Positions 20,225 through 29,594 of a DNA stretch of 64,000 bases are shown one piece after another. Origin of the DNA: Mobilicoccus massiliensis (GTDB lineage Bacteria; Actinomycetota; Actinomycetes; Actinomycetales; Dermatophilaceae); assembly GCF_000826525.2 (NCBI RefSeq), contig NZ_LN651331.1, positions 620,026 through 684,025 on the forward strand. The letters run 5' to 3'. Every line of letters starts with the position of its first letter. Within the stretch, counting starts at the first letter, position 1. Under the pieces are notes generated by a model. It searched no databases. It saw only the letters and a program-made list of their open reading frames with translations, and had not been told where the DNA came from. The position numbers and the translations under genes were made by a program.

Positions 20225-21349
20225 TCACTTGCCGAGGAAGGCGTCGCGCAACCGGCCGAAGAACCCGCCGTGCTCCACGTGGCTGACGCGCGCCGAGGGG
20301 TTCTGCTCGTCGCGCAGCTCGGCGAGTCGTCGGATGAGGTCCTCCTGCTCGGAGGTGAGCCGGGTGGGGGTGACGACCCGCAGGGTGACCAGCAGGTCTC
20401 CGCGTCCGGAGCCGCGAAGGTGGGTGACGCCGTGGTCGCGGATCGTCGTGACCTCGCCGGACTGCGCGCCTGGCCTGACCGTGAGTTCGGTGGGCCCGTC
20501 GAGCGTGTCGAACTCGAGCACCGTGCCCAGGGTGGCGGCCGTCATCGGCACCTCGACGACGCAGTGCAGGTCGTCACCGCGCCGCTGGAACTTCTCGTGG
20601 GGCAGGACCTCGACCTCGACGTAAAGATCGCCGGGCGTACCGCCACCGGGGCCCACCTCGCCCTCGCCGGCCAGTTGGATACGGGTGCCGGTGTCGACGC
20701 CGGCCGGGATCTTCAACGACAGGGTGCGGCGGGTGCGCACGCGTCCTTGACCGGAGCACTCGAAACAGGGGTCGGTGATGACCTCGCCGAACCCGTGGCA
20801 GGCGGCGCACGGCCGCGAGGTCATGACCTGGCCGAGGAAGCTGCGCTGAACCTGCTGGACCTCGCCGCGCCCTCCACAGATGTCACACGTGCGAGTGCCG
20901 GTGCCGGGTCGACGGCCGTCGCCGTGGCACGTCTCGCAGAGCACGGCCGTGTCGACGACGACGTCCTTCTCTCCTCCGAAGACTGCGGTCGGCAGGTCGA
21001 TGTCGACGCGGATGAGTGCGTCCTGGCCCCGCTGCACCCGCGAACGCGGACCGCGCGCCGCTCCGGCCGCACCGCCGAAGAACGCGTCCATGATGTCGCT
21101 GAACGAGAAGCCCTGCCCGAAGTTGCCGGTCGCCCCGCCGTAGGGGTCGGCGCCCATGTCGTACGCCCGCTTCTTGGCCGGGTCCGACAGCACGTCGTAG
21201 GCCTGGCTGATCTTCTTGAACTCCGCCTCGGCCTCGGGGCCGGGGTTGACGTCCGGGTGCAGCTTGCGGGCCTTGCGGCGGTAGGCCTTCTTGATCTCCT
21301 CGGTGCTGGCCTCGCGGCTCACACCCAGGTAGGCGTAGTAGTCGTTCAC
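20225..21349 (-). CDS. dnaJ: Chaperone protein DnaJ
   Basis: DnaJ stimulates the DnaK ATPase and delivers unfolded clients. The J domain (1-70) includes HPD in 'KLHPDVNPG'; a Gly/Phe-rich part follows, then a zinc domain with four CxxCxGxG motifs ([32 protein letters not shown], about 139-215) and the C-terminal client domain. Length 374 fits the dnaJ2 copy that sits next to hrcA in actinobacteria. It is probably co-transcribed with hrcA and so repressed through CIRCE. Confidence 0.95.
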   Translation of the reverse strand: MNDYYAYLGVSREASTEEIKKAYRRKARKLHPDVNPGPEAEAEFKKISQAYDVLSDPAKKRAYDMGADPYGGATGNFGQGFSFSDIMDAFFGGAAGAARGPRSRVQRGQDALIRVDIDLPTAVFGGEKDVVVDTAVLCETCHGDGRRPGTGTRTCDICGGRGEVQQVQRSFLGQVMTSRPCAACHGFGEVITDPCFECSGQGRVRTRRTLSLKIPAGVDTGTRIQLAGEGEVGPGGGTPGDLYVEVEVLPHEKFQRRGDDLHCVVEVPMTAATLGTVLEFDTLDGPTELTVRPGAQSGEVTTIRDHGVTHLRGSGRGDLLVTLRVVTPTRLTSEQEDLIRRLAELRDEQNPSARVSHVEHGGFFGRLRDAFLGK

Positions 21350-21456
21350 AACACGTCCTTCGACGGGATCTCACGCACGGTCGTGCGCGAGGGCAACTCG
21401 GATCGGGGTCCGGGGGCGAGCGGCGCGGGTACTGGCGCCGCCGGGAGCAACGCGCG

Positions 21457-22494
21457 TCACGGCGCGAGCATTTCCGAGACGTACCGGGCGACGGCGCGCA
21501 CCGCCGCCATCGTGCGTGGGTAGTCCATGCGGGTGGGGCCCAGCACCGCGAGTCCCCCGACGACATCGTCCCCGGCACCGTACCCGGCCGAGATGACCGA
21601 CGTCTCCGCGAGATCGGCATGCGGGTTCTCGTGGCCGATGGTCACGGCGAGTTCGCCGCTGTCGGGTTCCTCGGCGAGGCTGCCGAAGAGGCGCAGGAGG
21701 ACCACGTGCTCCTCGAGGGCCGAGAGCACCGGCACGATCGAGAGCGGGAAGTCGCGGCCGAATCGGGCGAGGTTGCTCCGGCCGGCGAGGACGACCCGTT
21801 CCTCGCTCTCCTCGACGAGGGCCCCGGCCAGGGCGTCGACGATGGTGCGGACGAGCTCGCGGTCCTCCTCCGGCAGGCCCTCGGGCAGGCCCACCAGGCG
21901 CGTGGCGACGTCGACCAGAGGGACGTCACGGGCCTCGGCGTTGAGGCGGGCGCGGATGTCGGCGAGCAGGGAGGCGCCCTCGATGCTCGTGAGATCGCGG
22001 TCGACGGCGATGATGCGCTGCTCGACGCGGCCCGTGGTGAGGATGAGGACGACCATGACCCGCCCTGCCGCGACCGGCACGAGCTCGATGTGCTGCACCC
22101 GCGAACGGCTGAGCGAGGGGTACTGCACCATCGCGACCTGCTGGGTGAGCGAGGAGAGCAGGCGCACCGTGCGGTCCACGACGTCGTCGAGGTCGACGGC
22201 CCCCTCAAGGAAGCGTGCGATGGCCACTCGCTGGGCGGAGGTGAGCGGGCGAATCTCGCCGAGTCGGTCGACGAAGAGGCGATACCCGGCGTCGGTCGGG
22301 ACGCGCCCGGCGCTCGTGTGCGGCGCGGTGATGAGACCGGCGTCCTCGAGTGCGGCCATGTCGTTGCGGATCGTCGCGGCCGACACCCCGAGGCGATGCC
22401 GTTCGAGCAGTGCCTTGGACGCGACCGGTTCGGAGGTGCTCACGTAGTCCTGCACGATGGCCCGCAGGACCACGAGACGTCGTTCTTCGCTCAT
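21457..22494 (-). CDS. hrcA: Heat-inducible transcription repressor HrcA
   Basis: HrcA binds CIRCE and represses chaperone genes until heat stress. An N-terminal winged helix ([19 protein letters not shown], about residues 36-54) is followed by the dimerisation/GAF-like core. The ATG is fixed by an AAGGAG ribosome-binding site 6 nt upstream; open frame further upstream is non-coding leader. A CIRCE element sits 72 bp before the start. hrcA-dnaJ order is standard for actinobacteria. Confidence 0.95.
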   Translation of the reverse strand: MSEERRLVVLRAIVQDYVSTSEPVASKALLERHRLGVSAATIRNDMAALEDAGLITAPHTSAGRVPTDAGYRLFVDRLGEIRPLTSAQRVAIARFLEGAVDLDDVVDRTVRLLSSLTQQVAMVQYPSLSRSRVQHIELVPVAAGRVMVVLILTTGRVEQRIIAVDRDLTSIEGASLLADIRARLNAEARDVPLVDVATRLVGLPEGLPEEDRELVRTIVDALAGALVEESEERVVLAGRSNLARFGRDFPLSIVPVLSALEEHVVLLRLFGSLAEEPDSGELAVTIGHENPHADLAETSVISAGYGAGDDVVGGLAVLGPTRMDYPRTMAAVRAVARYVSEMLAP

Positions 22495-22565
22495 CACGCA
22501 CTCCTTCCACGTCGACGTCATCGTGCGTCGGCCCCGTTCGAGAGCGGTGCGTTGACACGCCGCGG

Positions 22566-22592
22566 CTGGCACTCGGGGGGCCGGAGTGCCAA
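22566..22592. promoter_or_regulatory. CIRCE element (HrcA operator)
   Basis: CTGGCACTC - 9 bp - GAGTGCCAA, the inverted repeat bound by HrcA (consensus TTAGCACTC-N9-GAGTGCTAA), with 8 of 9 positions symmetric. It lies immediately downstream of a TAGACT -10 for hrcA on the minus strand (22593-22598) and within the spacer of the possible divergent DUF3097 promoter. Confidence 0.9.
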
Positions 22593-22601
22593 GTCTACGA
22601 T
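22593..22601. promoter_or_regulatory. Overlapping divergent -10 hexamers
   Basis: TAGACT (minus strand, 22598-22593) should start hrcA transcription inside CIRCE. TACGAT (plus strand, 22596-22601) lies 6 nt before the GTG start of the DUF3097 gene, implying a leaderless mRNA. The two hexamers overlap by 3 bp. Confidence 0.45.
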
Positions 22602-22607
22602 GCTCGC

Positions 22608-23525
22608 GTGAATGTACGTAGGAACGCTCCCGCCGGTGACCGGTACGGCCGCGATGTCCTCGGTGGCGACTGGAAGGCGCCCCGCGGGGGTCGCGCGACC
22701 CCGATCGAGGCCGACACCGGGCTCGTCGTCGAGGACGTCGAGACGGGTTGGTGCGGCGCGGTGGTCGCGGTCGAGAAGGCGGGCGGCATGCAGGTCGTCC
22801 ACCTCGAGGACCGTCGTGGCCGGGTCAAGGGGTTTCCGCTCGGGCCGGGATTCCTCGTCGACGGACGCCCGGTCGTCCTCACCGCGCCGGCGGCTCGCCG
22901 CAAGGCCGACCTCGCGGCGGCACGCAAGGCCTCATCGCGGACGGCGAGCGGCTCGGTCGCCGCGCCCCGCACTCCGGCGCGAGTCGCGCGGGCGTCGCGG
23001 TTGTTCGTCGAGGGCCGGCACGACGCCGAACTGGTCGAGAAGGTGTGGGGCGACGACCTGCGCGTCGAGGGAGTGGTCGTCGAGATGCTCGACGGCGTCG
23101 ACGATCTCGCCGCGCTCATCCGCGACTTCGCTCCGACCCCGACCCGGCGGATGGGCGTGCTCGTCGACCACCTCGTGCCCGGCACGAAGGAGTGGCGCAT
23201 CGTCGAGGAGGCGCGGCGGGTGCGTCCGTACGCCGACGACGTGTGCATCGTCGGGCACCCTTACGTCGACGTGTGGCAGTCGGTGCGTCCGGAGCGGCTC
23301 GGGCTCGAGGCGTGGCCCGTCATCGAGCGGGGCACGTCGTGGAAGCACGGCATCCTCGCGCACCTGGGGTGGCCGCACCGCACTCAGGCCGACGTCGCGC
23401 AGGGGTGGAAGCGCATCCTCGGCACGGTGCGCACCTACGCCGACCTGCAGCCCGAGCTGCTCGGGCGTGTCGAGGAGCTCATCGACTTCGTCACCGTCGG
23501 CGGCGCGGGAGGATCGGACGCATGA
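22608..23525 (+). CDS. DUF3097 family protein
   Basis: A 305-residue actinobacterial protein of unknown function. The N-terminal part reads '[13 protein letters not shown]' and a small barrel-like region (about 20-90). After a basic Ala-rich linker, the C-terminal ~190 residues have '[38 protein letters not shown]' in a TOPRIM-like arrangement (acidic E-G-x-x-D, then D-x-D-like 'VLVDHL'). A nucleic-acid role is only a guess from that resemblance. The GTG start follows TACGAT by 6 nt. It overlaps nrtR by 4 bp. Confidence 0.8.
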   Translation: MNVRRNAPAGDRYGRDVLGGDWKAPRGGRATPIEADTGLVVEDVETGWCGAVVAVEKAGGMQVVHLEDRRGRVKGFPLGPGFLVDGRPVVLTAPAARRKADLAAARKASSRTASGSVAAPRTPARVARASRLFVEGRHDAELVEKVWGDDLRVEGVVVEMLDGVDDLAALIRDFAPTPTRRMGVLVDHLVPGTKEWRIVEEARRVRPYADDVCIVGHPYVDVWQSVRPERLGLEAWPVIERGTSWKHGILAHLGWPHRTQADVAQGWKRILGTVRTYADLQPELLGRVEELIDFVTVGGAGGSDA

Positions 23526-24499
23526 ACGCAGCCCGTGCCGACCTCGTCGCCAGTGAGCTCGTCGCTGTCGTCGTCGCCGTCACGGCGGGCGGCCCGCAGG
23601 TGCTCACGGTCGGGGATCCGGCCGGGGTGCCTCGTCTGCCTTCGGGACCGCTGCGTGCAGATCACCGCAGTCTGCAGACGAGCCTGCGCATGTGGGTCGA
23701 GCGGCAGACGGGGGTCGAGCTCGGGTACGTCGAGCAGCTCTACACCTTCGCCGACCGGGAGCGCGTGGGCCCGCACCATCACCTGCTCAGCGTGAGCTAC
23801 CTGGGCCTGACCCGCGTGGACGACGCGGCTGCCGCGCATGCCGGTCGGCGCCGGCCGGGGTTCGCGTGGCGGTCGTGGTCGGAGTTCGTGCCGTGGGAGG
23901 ACCGGCGCGATCCGCAGTCGTGTGCTCTCGCCGAGGAGCTGCGCGAACGGCTGACGGCCTGGGCCGCGGAGTCCCCCGCCGGGGAGGTGCGCGCCGACCG
24001 GATGGCACGTGTCGAAGGCACCTTCGGTGATCCGTGGGTTAGCGAACTGACCCTGCAGCGTTACCAACTGCTCTTCGAGGCGGGCCTGGTCGCGGAGGCA
24101 GGCGCGGGCCCTCGTCGGGAAGGCCATCCGGCGTCCGCTCTCGGGGCCGTCGACGACGCCCGGACGGGGATGCGCATGCTGCACGATCACCGTCGGATCC
24201 TCGCCACCGGCATCTCGCGGTTGCGCGCGAAGATCCAGTACCGCCCGGTCGTCTTCGAGCTCGTCCCACCGGAGTTCACGCTCGGGCAGCTTCAGACGAC
24301 GGTCGAGGACATCGCCGGCACCGACGTCCACACCCAGAACTTCCGCCGCCTCGTCCAGCAGCAGCACCTCGTCGAGCCGACCGGCGGGCGCGAATCCGCC
24401 ACCGGCGGTCGCCCCGCTCGCCTCTACCGGTTCCGTCGCGAGGTCGAGCTCGAACGCTACGCCGCCGGAACGAAACTCCCCCTCTCCCGCGGCATGTGA
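23522..24499 (+). CDS. nrtR: NrtR-type Nudix/winged-helix transcriptional regulator of NAD synthesis
   Basis: The N-terminal ~170 residues have a Nudix fold, but the catalytic box GX5EX7REUXEEXGU is missing its glutamates (it reads PLRADHRSLQTSLRMWVERQTG), so hydrolysis is unlikely. The C-terminal winged helix has the NrtR pattern: 'KIQYRPVVFELVPPEFTLGQLQ', then 'FRRLVQQQHLVEPTG' and 'GGRPARLYRFRR'. NrtR proteins bind ADP-ribose or related NAD metabolites and control nad genes. nadABC lies 2.5 kb downstream on the same strand. The ATG has a GGAGG site and overlaps the DUF3097 stop. Confidence 0.85.
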   Translation: MNAARADLVASELVAVVVAVTAGGPQVLTVGDPAGVPRLPSGPLRADHRSLQTSLRMWVERQTGVELGYVEQLYTFADRERVGPHHHLLSVSYLGLTRVDDAAAAHAGRRRPGFAWRSWSEFVPWEDRRDPQSCALAEELRERLTAWAAESPAGEVRADRMARVEGTFGDPWVSELTLQRYQLLFEAGLVAEAGAGPRREGHPASALGAVDDARTGMRMLHDHRRILATGISRLRAKIQYRPVVFELVPPEFTLGQLQTTVEDIAGTDVHTQNFRRLVQQQHLVEPTGGRESATGGRPARLYRFRREVELERYAAGTKLPLSRGM

Positions 24500-24530
24500 C
24501 GACGAGGAACGCGGACGCCTGCGAAGGTGT

Positions 24531-24550
24531 TGCCGGCTCCTCGGCCGGCA
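24531..24550. terminator. Short hairpin after nrtR
   Basis: TGCCGGC-6 nt-GCCGGCA is a 7-bp perfect stem 31 bp downstream of the nrtR stop. No U-tract is present. The remaining 240 bases up to the HNH gene show no other element. Confidence 0.35.
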
Positions 24551-24789
24551 CGAGGAGCGCGACACGCAGCTGCGATGTCGACAGGGCCCGCCCCACCTCG
24601 TCCTGACGCGTCGAGTCGCGTCTCCCGAACGAGACACGCCCCCTCAGTGCGGGCGACGGCAAGGAACGGGCCCTCCGACAAGCACCTCGGGCGACACGAC
24701 GAGAACGCTCCGCAGCCCGGTGCGAGCAGAACCAACCCCGCCTCGTCTTGGACGACCTCGAGACGTGCCGCTGGAGCTCCCGGAGGAGA

Positions 24790-26604
24790 TCAGAAAGGCG
24801 GCGGGCCCGGGTCGCGCCGTTCCCAGCGCCTGGGTTCGGGCTTCGGCCTCCTCGCGGGTTTCGGGGGTCGGATGAACAGCGACTGCGGGTCCTGTGCGTC
24901 CTCGATGAGTGCGGCGAGGCCGCGTTCGTACTCGCTGTCGAGGGAAACCCCCTCCGCCGGCTGGGGCGCGTCCTTGCTGGAGTCATCCGCAGTGGATTCA
25001 CCAGCCTGGCGGGCGGGAATGTCATTGAGGTCGAGATCGTGCAGCACCCAGGCGTCCTCGCCCCAGTCGGCCGGGTCGATCGCGTCACCGTCGGGCAGCG
25101 CAGCGTGAATCGGGTGCGTCGGCGCCGGTCTCACCTCGCTGCGGTCGGAGGAGTTCTCATCCTGTTCGGCCGGGGCGTCGCACGTCGCGTCGAAGGAGCG
25201 CGAGTCGACCGCGCCACCGACAGCGATGCCGGCCCAGGCCGAGCCGGGCGGCCAGGTCTGTGAGCTGGGAGGACCGCTGCGTCTGGGGTCGCCGGTGTCT
25301 TCCTCGGCGAGGAGGTCCTCTTCGGTCCAGTAGCGCCGTCGTTCGCGTGCGAGGTTGGCCCGCATCTGCTCCACGGTCGGCGGGTCAGGGTCGCGGTAGT
25401 CCCACGGACTCGTCACGTACACCCGGCCCGCGGGCGTGGTCCAGAAGATGTCCCCGCCCACCACCGGCTCGCGCCGCACCCGCCACGTACGGCGGGTCTT
25501 GTGGTTGTGCCCGCGACGATCCTTGGCCGACAGATTCGACTCACTCGATGCTCCCCCGAGGGCGTAGGCCACGTCGTGATCCAGGTCGCACGAACGCGCC
25601 GGCCGCATCGACCCCGGCACCCGCGACACCCGATCCCGCGCCAGGACGCGTTCTCGCAGATCACCGGCGACCTGATAGCCCTTCACGTGCAGATCCACCA
25701 GATGCCCGGTCACCGGATCAGTCACCAAACGCCGCCACGTCGACCCGGCCGTGAACGCGACCTCCCGCACGAACCGCGCCGCCACCCACTCCTGCCGACC
25801 CCCACACGCCGCCGACCCCGGCTCCTCACTGGCCCCCATCAACGCCGCCAACGACACCACCACATCCACCCGCGCCGGCGGCAACGCACCCGAGAACGTC
25901 GCGTACGCCGCGAACGGGCCAGGGCCACGATCGCCGACCGCGCAGTCAGCGGCGCCATCTCCACCGACCTCGGCAGACATTCCTGCGGCCCCACCGCCAA
26001 GACGCCCGGCCCGCGCGCCGTTGGCATACAGCGCCATCCGGCCGGCGCCGAAAATCCCGGACTCGACAGCACCAGAAGCCAATGCCGCGCTCTGAGCCGC
26101 CAACTCGGCCCCCACGCCGGTCTTGCCCGTGTGCGGATCCCACTGCCCCGCCTGGGCCGGCAACTGCCCGAACAACATCAGATCCAAGGCGATGTCCGAG
26201 CGCAGTTGCGCCAACGTGCGCGCATCCCCCTCACGGCGCAGCCGGCGAGCGATCTCATCCACCCGCTCATGCGCCCCGATCACCCGAGCCGCATGACCGG
26301 ACACCGTGAACTCACCCATACCGTTCTCGACCGTCAGCACCGCCGACGTGCACCGATTCGCCAGCCCCTGCTCCACCCGCTCGACCGGAGTGGTGACCCG
26401 CGCCATCGCATACCGCAACCGGGAAGTGAACACCTCCTGCGGCACCAACAACCCGCCCCTCCCGTCAGGGCCCCGCATCGGATACGGCGCCGTCACCCGA
26501 CCCACGATCCCCGCGACCGCCTCCGCCGGCGCCTCCTGCGTGACCCGCAACAGCACCACCGAAGACGAGGCACCCGGCGCCCCCGACTCACCGTTCGACA
26601 CCAC
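24790..26604 (-). CDS. DUF222/HNH endonuclease-domain protein, N-terminally short
   Basis: Belongs to the actinobacterial 13E12-repeat group: a DUF222 domain followed by an HNH nuclease. DUF222-type sequence ('ERVDEIARRLRREGDARTLAQLRSDIALDLMLFG') is seen around residues 120-155 and the HNH motif CDLDHDVAYALGG...NLSAKDRRGHNHK around residue 355. The usual first ~100 DUF222 residues are absent, so it may be a truncated copy. The last ~160 residues are acidic and Pro-rich. A GTG with GAGGG upstream is chosen; frame further upstream uses rare codons (TTA, ATA, AGA) and is not coding-like. Function in vivo is unknown. Confidence 0.7.
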   Translation of the reverse strand: MVSNGESGAPGASSSVVLLRVTQEAPAEAVAGIVGRVTAPYPMRGPDGRGGLLVPQEVFTSRLRYAMARVTTPVERVEQGLANRCTSAVLTVENGMGEFTVSGHAARVIGAHERVDEIARRLRREGDARTLAQLRSDIALDLMLFGQLPAQAGQWDPHTGKTGVGAELAAQSAALASGAVESGIFGAGRMALYANGARAGRLGGGAAGMSAEVGGDGAADCAVGDRGPGPFAAYATFSGALPPARVDVVVSLAALMGASEEPGSAACGGRQEWVAARFVREVAFTAGSTWRRLVTDPVTGHLVDLHVKGYQVAGDLRERVLARDRVSRVPGSMRPARSCDLDHDVAYALGGASSESNLSAKDRRGHNHKTRRTWRVRREPVVGGDIFWTTPAGRVYVTSPWDYRDPDPPTVEQMRANLARERRRYWTEEDLLAEEDTGDPRRSGPPSSQTWPPGSAWAGIAVGGAVDSRSFDATCDAPAEQDENSSDRSEVRPAPTHPIHAALPDGDAIDPADWGEDAWVLHDLDLNDIPARQAGESTADDSSKDAPQPAEGVSLDSEYERGLAALIEDAQDPQSLFIRPPKPARRPKPEPRRWERRDPGPPPF

Positions 26605-26956
26605 GCCCACCCTCGTTCGAAAGTCGCTGCCCGACGATGGGTCAATTCTACCCCGAGATCGAGCTATGTGGACTGCTAAAGCCACAGGCGGTAGGATCTA
26701 TGTACGACATCAGAACGAAATGAGAAGCCGTCACAGGACGCCGCCGCCCTGCCCTGCCCTGCCCCGTCTTGATGCCCAACTCCGACGCCTCTCCGATCCG
26801 ACTCATCGTTGTCCATGCCTGCAGCACCCGTAGCGACGTACCCACGCCGGGGTCGAGGTAGCCAGGGTCATCTCGGTGACGTACCCCTTTTGCTCACCCA
26901 CGCCATAAACCACTATGCTCATCTTCGCCAGAAGGATCCGAGCATCGGAGAGCACC
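26605..26956. other. Divergent intergenic region, HNH gene / nadA
   Basis: About 350 bp of lower GC. It holds a TAGAAT -10 for the HNH gene (26645-26650), two TCGAAC half-sites at about 26592 and 26632 (minus strand, one of them just inside the HNH frame), a short CCTGC tandem (about 26750-26765), direct repeats of GACGTACCC at 26835 and 26878, and the nadA promoter. No additional gene is supported. Confidence 0.6.
26890..26919 (+). promoter_or_regulatory. nadA promoter
   Basis: TTGCTC (26890-26895), an 18-bp spacer and TATGCT (26914-26919) precede nadA; transcription should start near 26926, giving a 30-nt leader with a CGGAG ribosome-binding site. A GACGTACCC copy ends 3 bp before the -35, a candidate regulator half-site. 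Confidence 0.5.
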
Positions 26957-27976
26957 ATGAGCGACGTCCTGAGCACCCCCGCCGGCCTCGATGCCGCCGC
27001 ACGTCCGAGCGATCTCGCCTACGAGCGCGTCCGTCACCTCGTCCCCGAGGTCGAGTGGGCGGCCTTCGCCGACGACATCGACGCGATCGCGCGACTCAAG
27101 GCCGAGAAGAACGCCGTCGTGCTCGCGCACAACTACCAGACGCCGGAGATCTTCCACGGCGTCGCCGACATCGTCGGTGACTCCCTCGCGCTCGCCCGGC
27201 ACGCGCAGGACGTCGAGGCCGACGTGCTCGTGCTCGCCGGCGTGCACTTCATGGCCGAGACCGCCAAGTTGCTCAACCCCGGCCTCACTGTGCTCGTCCC
27301 CGACCTGCTGGCCGGATGCTCCCTCGCCGAGAGCGTGACCCCCAAGGACGTCCGGGCCCTGCGCGCTGCCCACCCGGGCCTGCCGGTCGTCACCTACGTC
27401 AACACCTCCGCCGCGGTGAAGGCCGAATCCGACATCTGCTGCACCTCCGGCAACGCGGTGCGCATCCTGCAGCACGTCACCCGCGAGTGGGGCGTGGACA
27501 AGGCGATCATGATCCCCGACGAGCACCTGGCCAGGAACATCTCGGCGGAGTCCGGCATCGAGGTCGTCACCCACCCCGGTCGCTGCGAGGTGCACGACCG
27601 CTTCACGCCGCGCGACATCACCCAGATCCGCGACGGCCACCCCGGTGTCGTCGTCGTGGCCCACCCCGAGTGCCCGCCCGAGGTCGTCGCCGCCGCCGAC
27701 TTCGCCGGATCCACGGCGCAGATGCAGGCCTACGTCAAGAACAAGGCCCCCCGCCGCCTCGCCCTCATCACCGAGTGCTCGATGAGCGACAACATCGCGG
27801 CCGACAACCCCGGCGTCGAGATGATCCGCCCGTGCAACCTGTGCCCGCACATGAAGCGCAACAGCCTCGCCAAGATCCGCCGCAGCCTCGAGACGATGAC
27901 GTTCGAGATCACCCTCGACGAAGCCGTCGCCGACCGGGCGCGACTCGCCGTCGACCGCATGCTCGCGATCGGCTGA
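26957..27976 (+). CDS. nadA: Quinolinate synthase A
   Basis: Condenses iminoaspartate with dihydroxyacetone phosphate to quinolinate, using a [4Fe-4S] cluster. Conserved blocks include 'VVLAHNYQTPEI' (54-65), 'LVLAGVHFMAETAKLLNP' (91-108) and 'CNLCPHMKRNSL' (293-304). Candidate cluster Cys are 121, 210 (or 239) and 296. At 339 residues it is a normal length. The ATG at 26957 is preferred because CGGAG lies upstream and the promoter start would cut off earlier starts. First gene of nadABC; nadB starts 4 bp after the stop. Confidence 0.95.
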   Translation: MSDVLSTPAGLDAAARPSDLAYERVRHLVPEVEWAAFADDIDAIARLKAEKNAVVLAHNYQTPEIFHGVADIVGDSLALARHAQDVEADVLVLAGVHFMAETAKLLNPGLTVLVPDLLAGCSLAESVTPKDVRALRAAHPGLPVVTYVNTSAAVKAESDICCTSGNAVRILQHVTREWGVDKAIMIPDEHLARNISAESGIEVVTHPGRCEVHDRFTPRDITQIRDGHPGVVVVAHPECPPEVVAAADFAGSTAQMQAYVKNKAPRRLALITECSMSDNIAADNPGVEMIRPCNLCPHMKRNSLAKIRRSLETMTFEITLDEAVADRARLAVDRMLAIG

Positions 27977-27980
27977 GGCC

Positions 27981-29594
27981 ATGACCGCCCACACCGCGCC
28001 GCGCGTCGCGCCCTCGGCCCCCTCAGCGGACGTCGTCGTCGTGGGTACCGGCCTCGCCGGCTCGACCACCGCACTGCGCCTGGCCGAGCGAGGCCTCCGG
28101 GTGCTCGCCCTCTCCCCCGACCCCGATCCCCGGCCGGGAGTCTCGACGTCCAGCGCCCTCGCTCAGGGGGGTCTCGCGGCCGCCGTCGGCTCCGACGACC
28201 ACCCCACCCTGCACGCCGCCGACACGGTGGCGGCCGGCGCCGGACTCACCGATCCCCGCATCGCCGAACGCATCACGGCCGCAGCACCCGGCGTCGTCCG
28301 AGCACTGCTCGACCTCGGCGCGGCGCTCGACCGCACGCCCACGGGTGAGCTCGATCTCGGCCTCGAGGGTGCTCACGGGCGGCATCGCATCGTTCACGCC
28401 CACGGCGACGGCAGCGGCGCCGAGTTCCTCCGCGCCGTCCTCGCCGCCGCGTACGCCCACCCTCGCGTCGACGTGCGGGGCAGCACGCGTGTCACCCGCC
28501 TCCTCACGAGCGACTCCCCCACCCACCGCGTCACCGGCGTCGAGATGCTCGACCTCACCACCGGTGAGGTCCACCACGTACGGGCCGGCAGCGTCGTTCT
28601 CGCCACCGGCGGCATCGGCGGGCTGTTCGCCCACACCACCAACCCCGTGACGTCGTGGGGCTCGGGTCTCGCGCTCGGCGTGCGCGCCGGAGCCCGGGTG
28701 CGCGACCTCGAACTCGTCCAGTTCCACCCCACGGCGCTCGACGTCGAGTCCGCACTCGGCGGCGGACTCTCGACGCCCGGCGCCCGGATGCCGCTGGTCA
28801 GCGAGGCGGTCCGCGGTGAGGGTGTCGCGCTCGTTCTCGACGACGGCACCCCGTTGCCGGATCCGCTCGCCGGCCGCGACGTCGTCGCCCGGGCCGTCTG
28901 GAGGGCTCTGCGGGCCGGGCGCAAGGTCTACCTCGACGTACCGAACAGCCCGCTCGCCCGCGACTTCGAGAGCCACTTCCCCACGGTTCACGCCGCCTGT
29001 GTCGCGGCGGGTCTCGAGCCGCGTCGCGATCGCATCCCCGTGCGCCCGGCCGCGCACTACCACATGGGCGGACTCGCGGTCGACGCCACCGGATGCACCG
29101 ACATGCCCGGCCTGCGCGCCGTCGGTGAGGTCGCGAGCACCGGCCTTCACGGCGCCAACCGCCTCGCGAGCAACAGCCTCCTCGAGGCCGTGGCCTGCGC
29201 CGATACGCTCGCCGACGACCTCGCGGGGCGGTTCGGCGCAGCCCCTGTGCGGCCGGCCGAGACGACCCCTGCCCCTCGGCCCGGCCACGCGCGCCCCCAC
29301 GAGGGGCCCACGCTCGCCGATCGCCTTCTGCTCGAGGACGCCGCCGGCCTGTACCGCGACGGCGCCACCTTGGCCCACGCCGCCGAAGAGCTGCGCGACG
29401 GCGCCGACACCGACGACACCCGCCTCGTCGCCTGCCTGCTCACCCACGCAGCGTTGCAGCGGGCCGAGAGCCGCGGCGCTCACCAGCGCGTCGACCACCC
29501 CTCCACCACCGCAGCGCGGCACACCTTCGTCGGGATCGCCGACCTCCGCGATCCCGGCCGCACCGCGGCCCACCTCACCAGGAGTGCGTCATGA
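27981..29594 (+). CDS. nadB: L-aspartate oxidase
   Basis: An FAD enzyme that oxidises aspartate to iminoaspartate for NadA. The FAD-binding motif VVGTGLAGSTTALRLAERG is at about residues 20-38, the FRD/SDH-family SSALAQGGLAAAVG at about 57-70, and the active-site region 'RPAAHYHMGGLAVDATG' near 355-371. Length 537 is normal. It overlaps nadC by 4 bp and is in the NAD operon expected to be controlled by the nearby NrtR. Confidence 0.95.
   Translation: MTAHTAPRVAPSAPSADVVVVGTGLAGSTTALRLAERGLRVLALSPDPDPRPGVSTSSALAQGGLAAAVGSDDHPTLHAADTVAAGAGLTDPRIAERITAAAPGVVRALLDLGAALDRTPTGELDLGLEGAHGRHRIVHAHGDGSGAEFLRAVLAAAYAHPRVDVRGSTRVTRLLTSDSPTHRVTGVEMLDLTTGEVHHVRAGSVVLATGGIGGLFAHTTNPVTSWGSGLALGVRAGARVRDLELVQFHPTALDVESALGGGLSTPGARMPLVSEAVRGEGVALVLDDGTPLPDPLAGRDVVARAVWRALRAGRKVYLDVPNSPLARDFESHFPTVHAACVAAGLEPRRDRIPVRPAAHYHMGGLAVDATGCTDMPGLRAVGEVASTGLHGANRLASNSLLEAVACADTLADDLAGRFGAAPVRPAETTPAPRPGHARPHEGPTLADRLLLEDAAGLYRDGATLAHAAEELRDGADTDDTRLVACLLTHAALQRAESRGAHQRVDHPSTTAARHTFVGIADLRDPGRTAAHLTRSAS

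Noticed and set aside
24500..24789. A small gene between nrtR and the HNH gene
   Set aside because: Short frames exist but none has a ribosome-binding site, domain or codon pattern like neighbours.
26592..26640. LexA (SOS) box before the HNH gene
   Set aside because: Only separate TCGAAC half-sites occur; the TCGAAC-N4-GTTCGA dyad is absent.
28023..29573. Long minus-strand open frame opposite nadB
   Set aside because: nadB has all family motifs and fits the operon; the opposite frame has only low-complexity Gly/Ala/Arg sequence.
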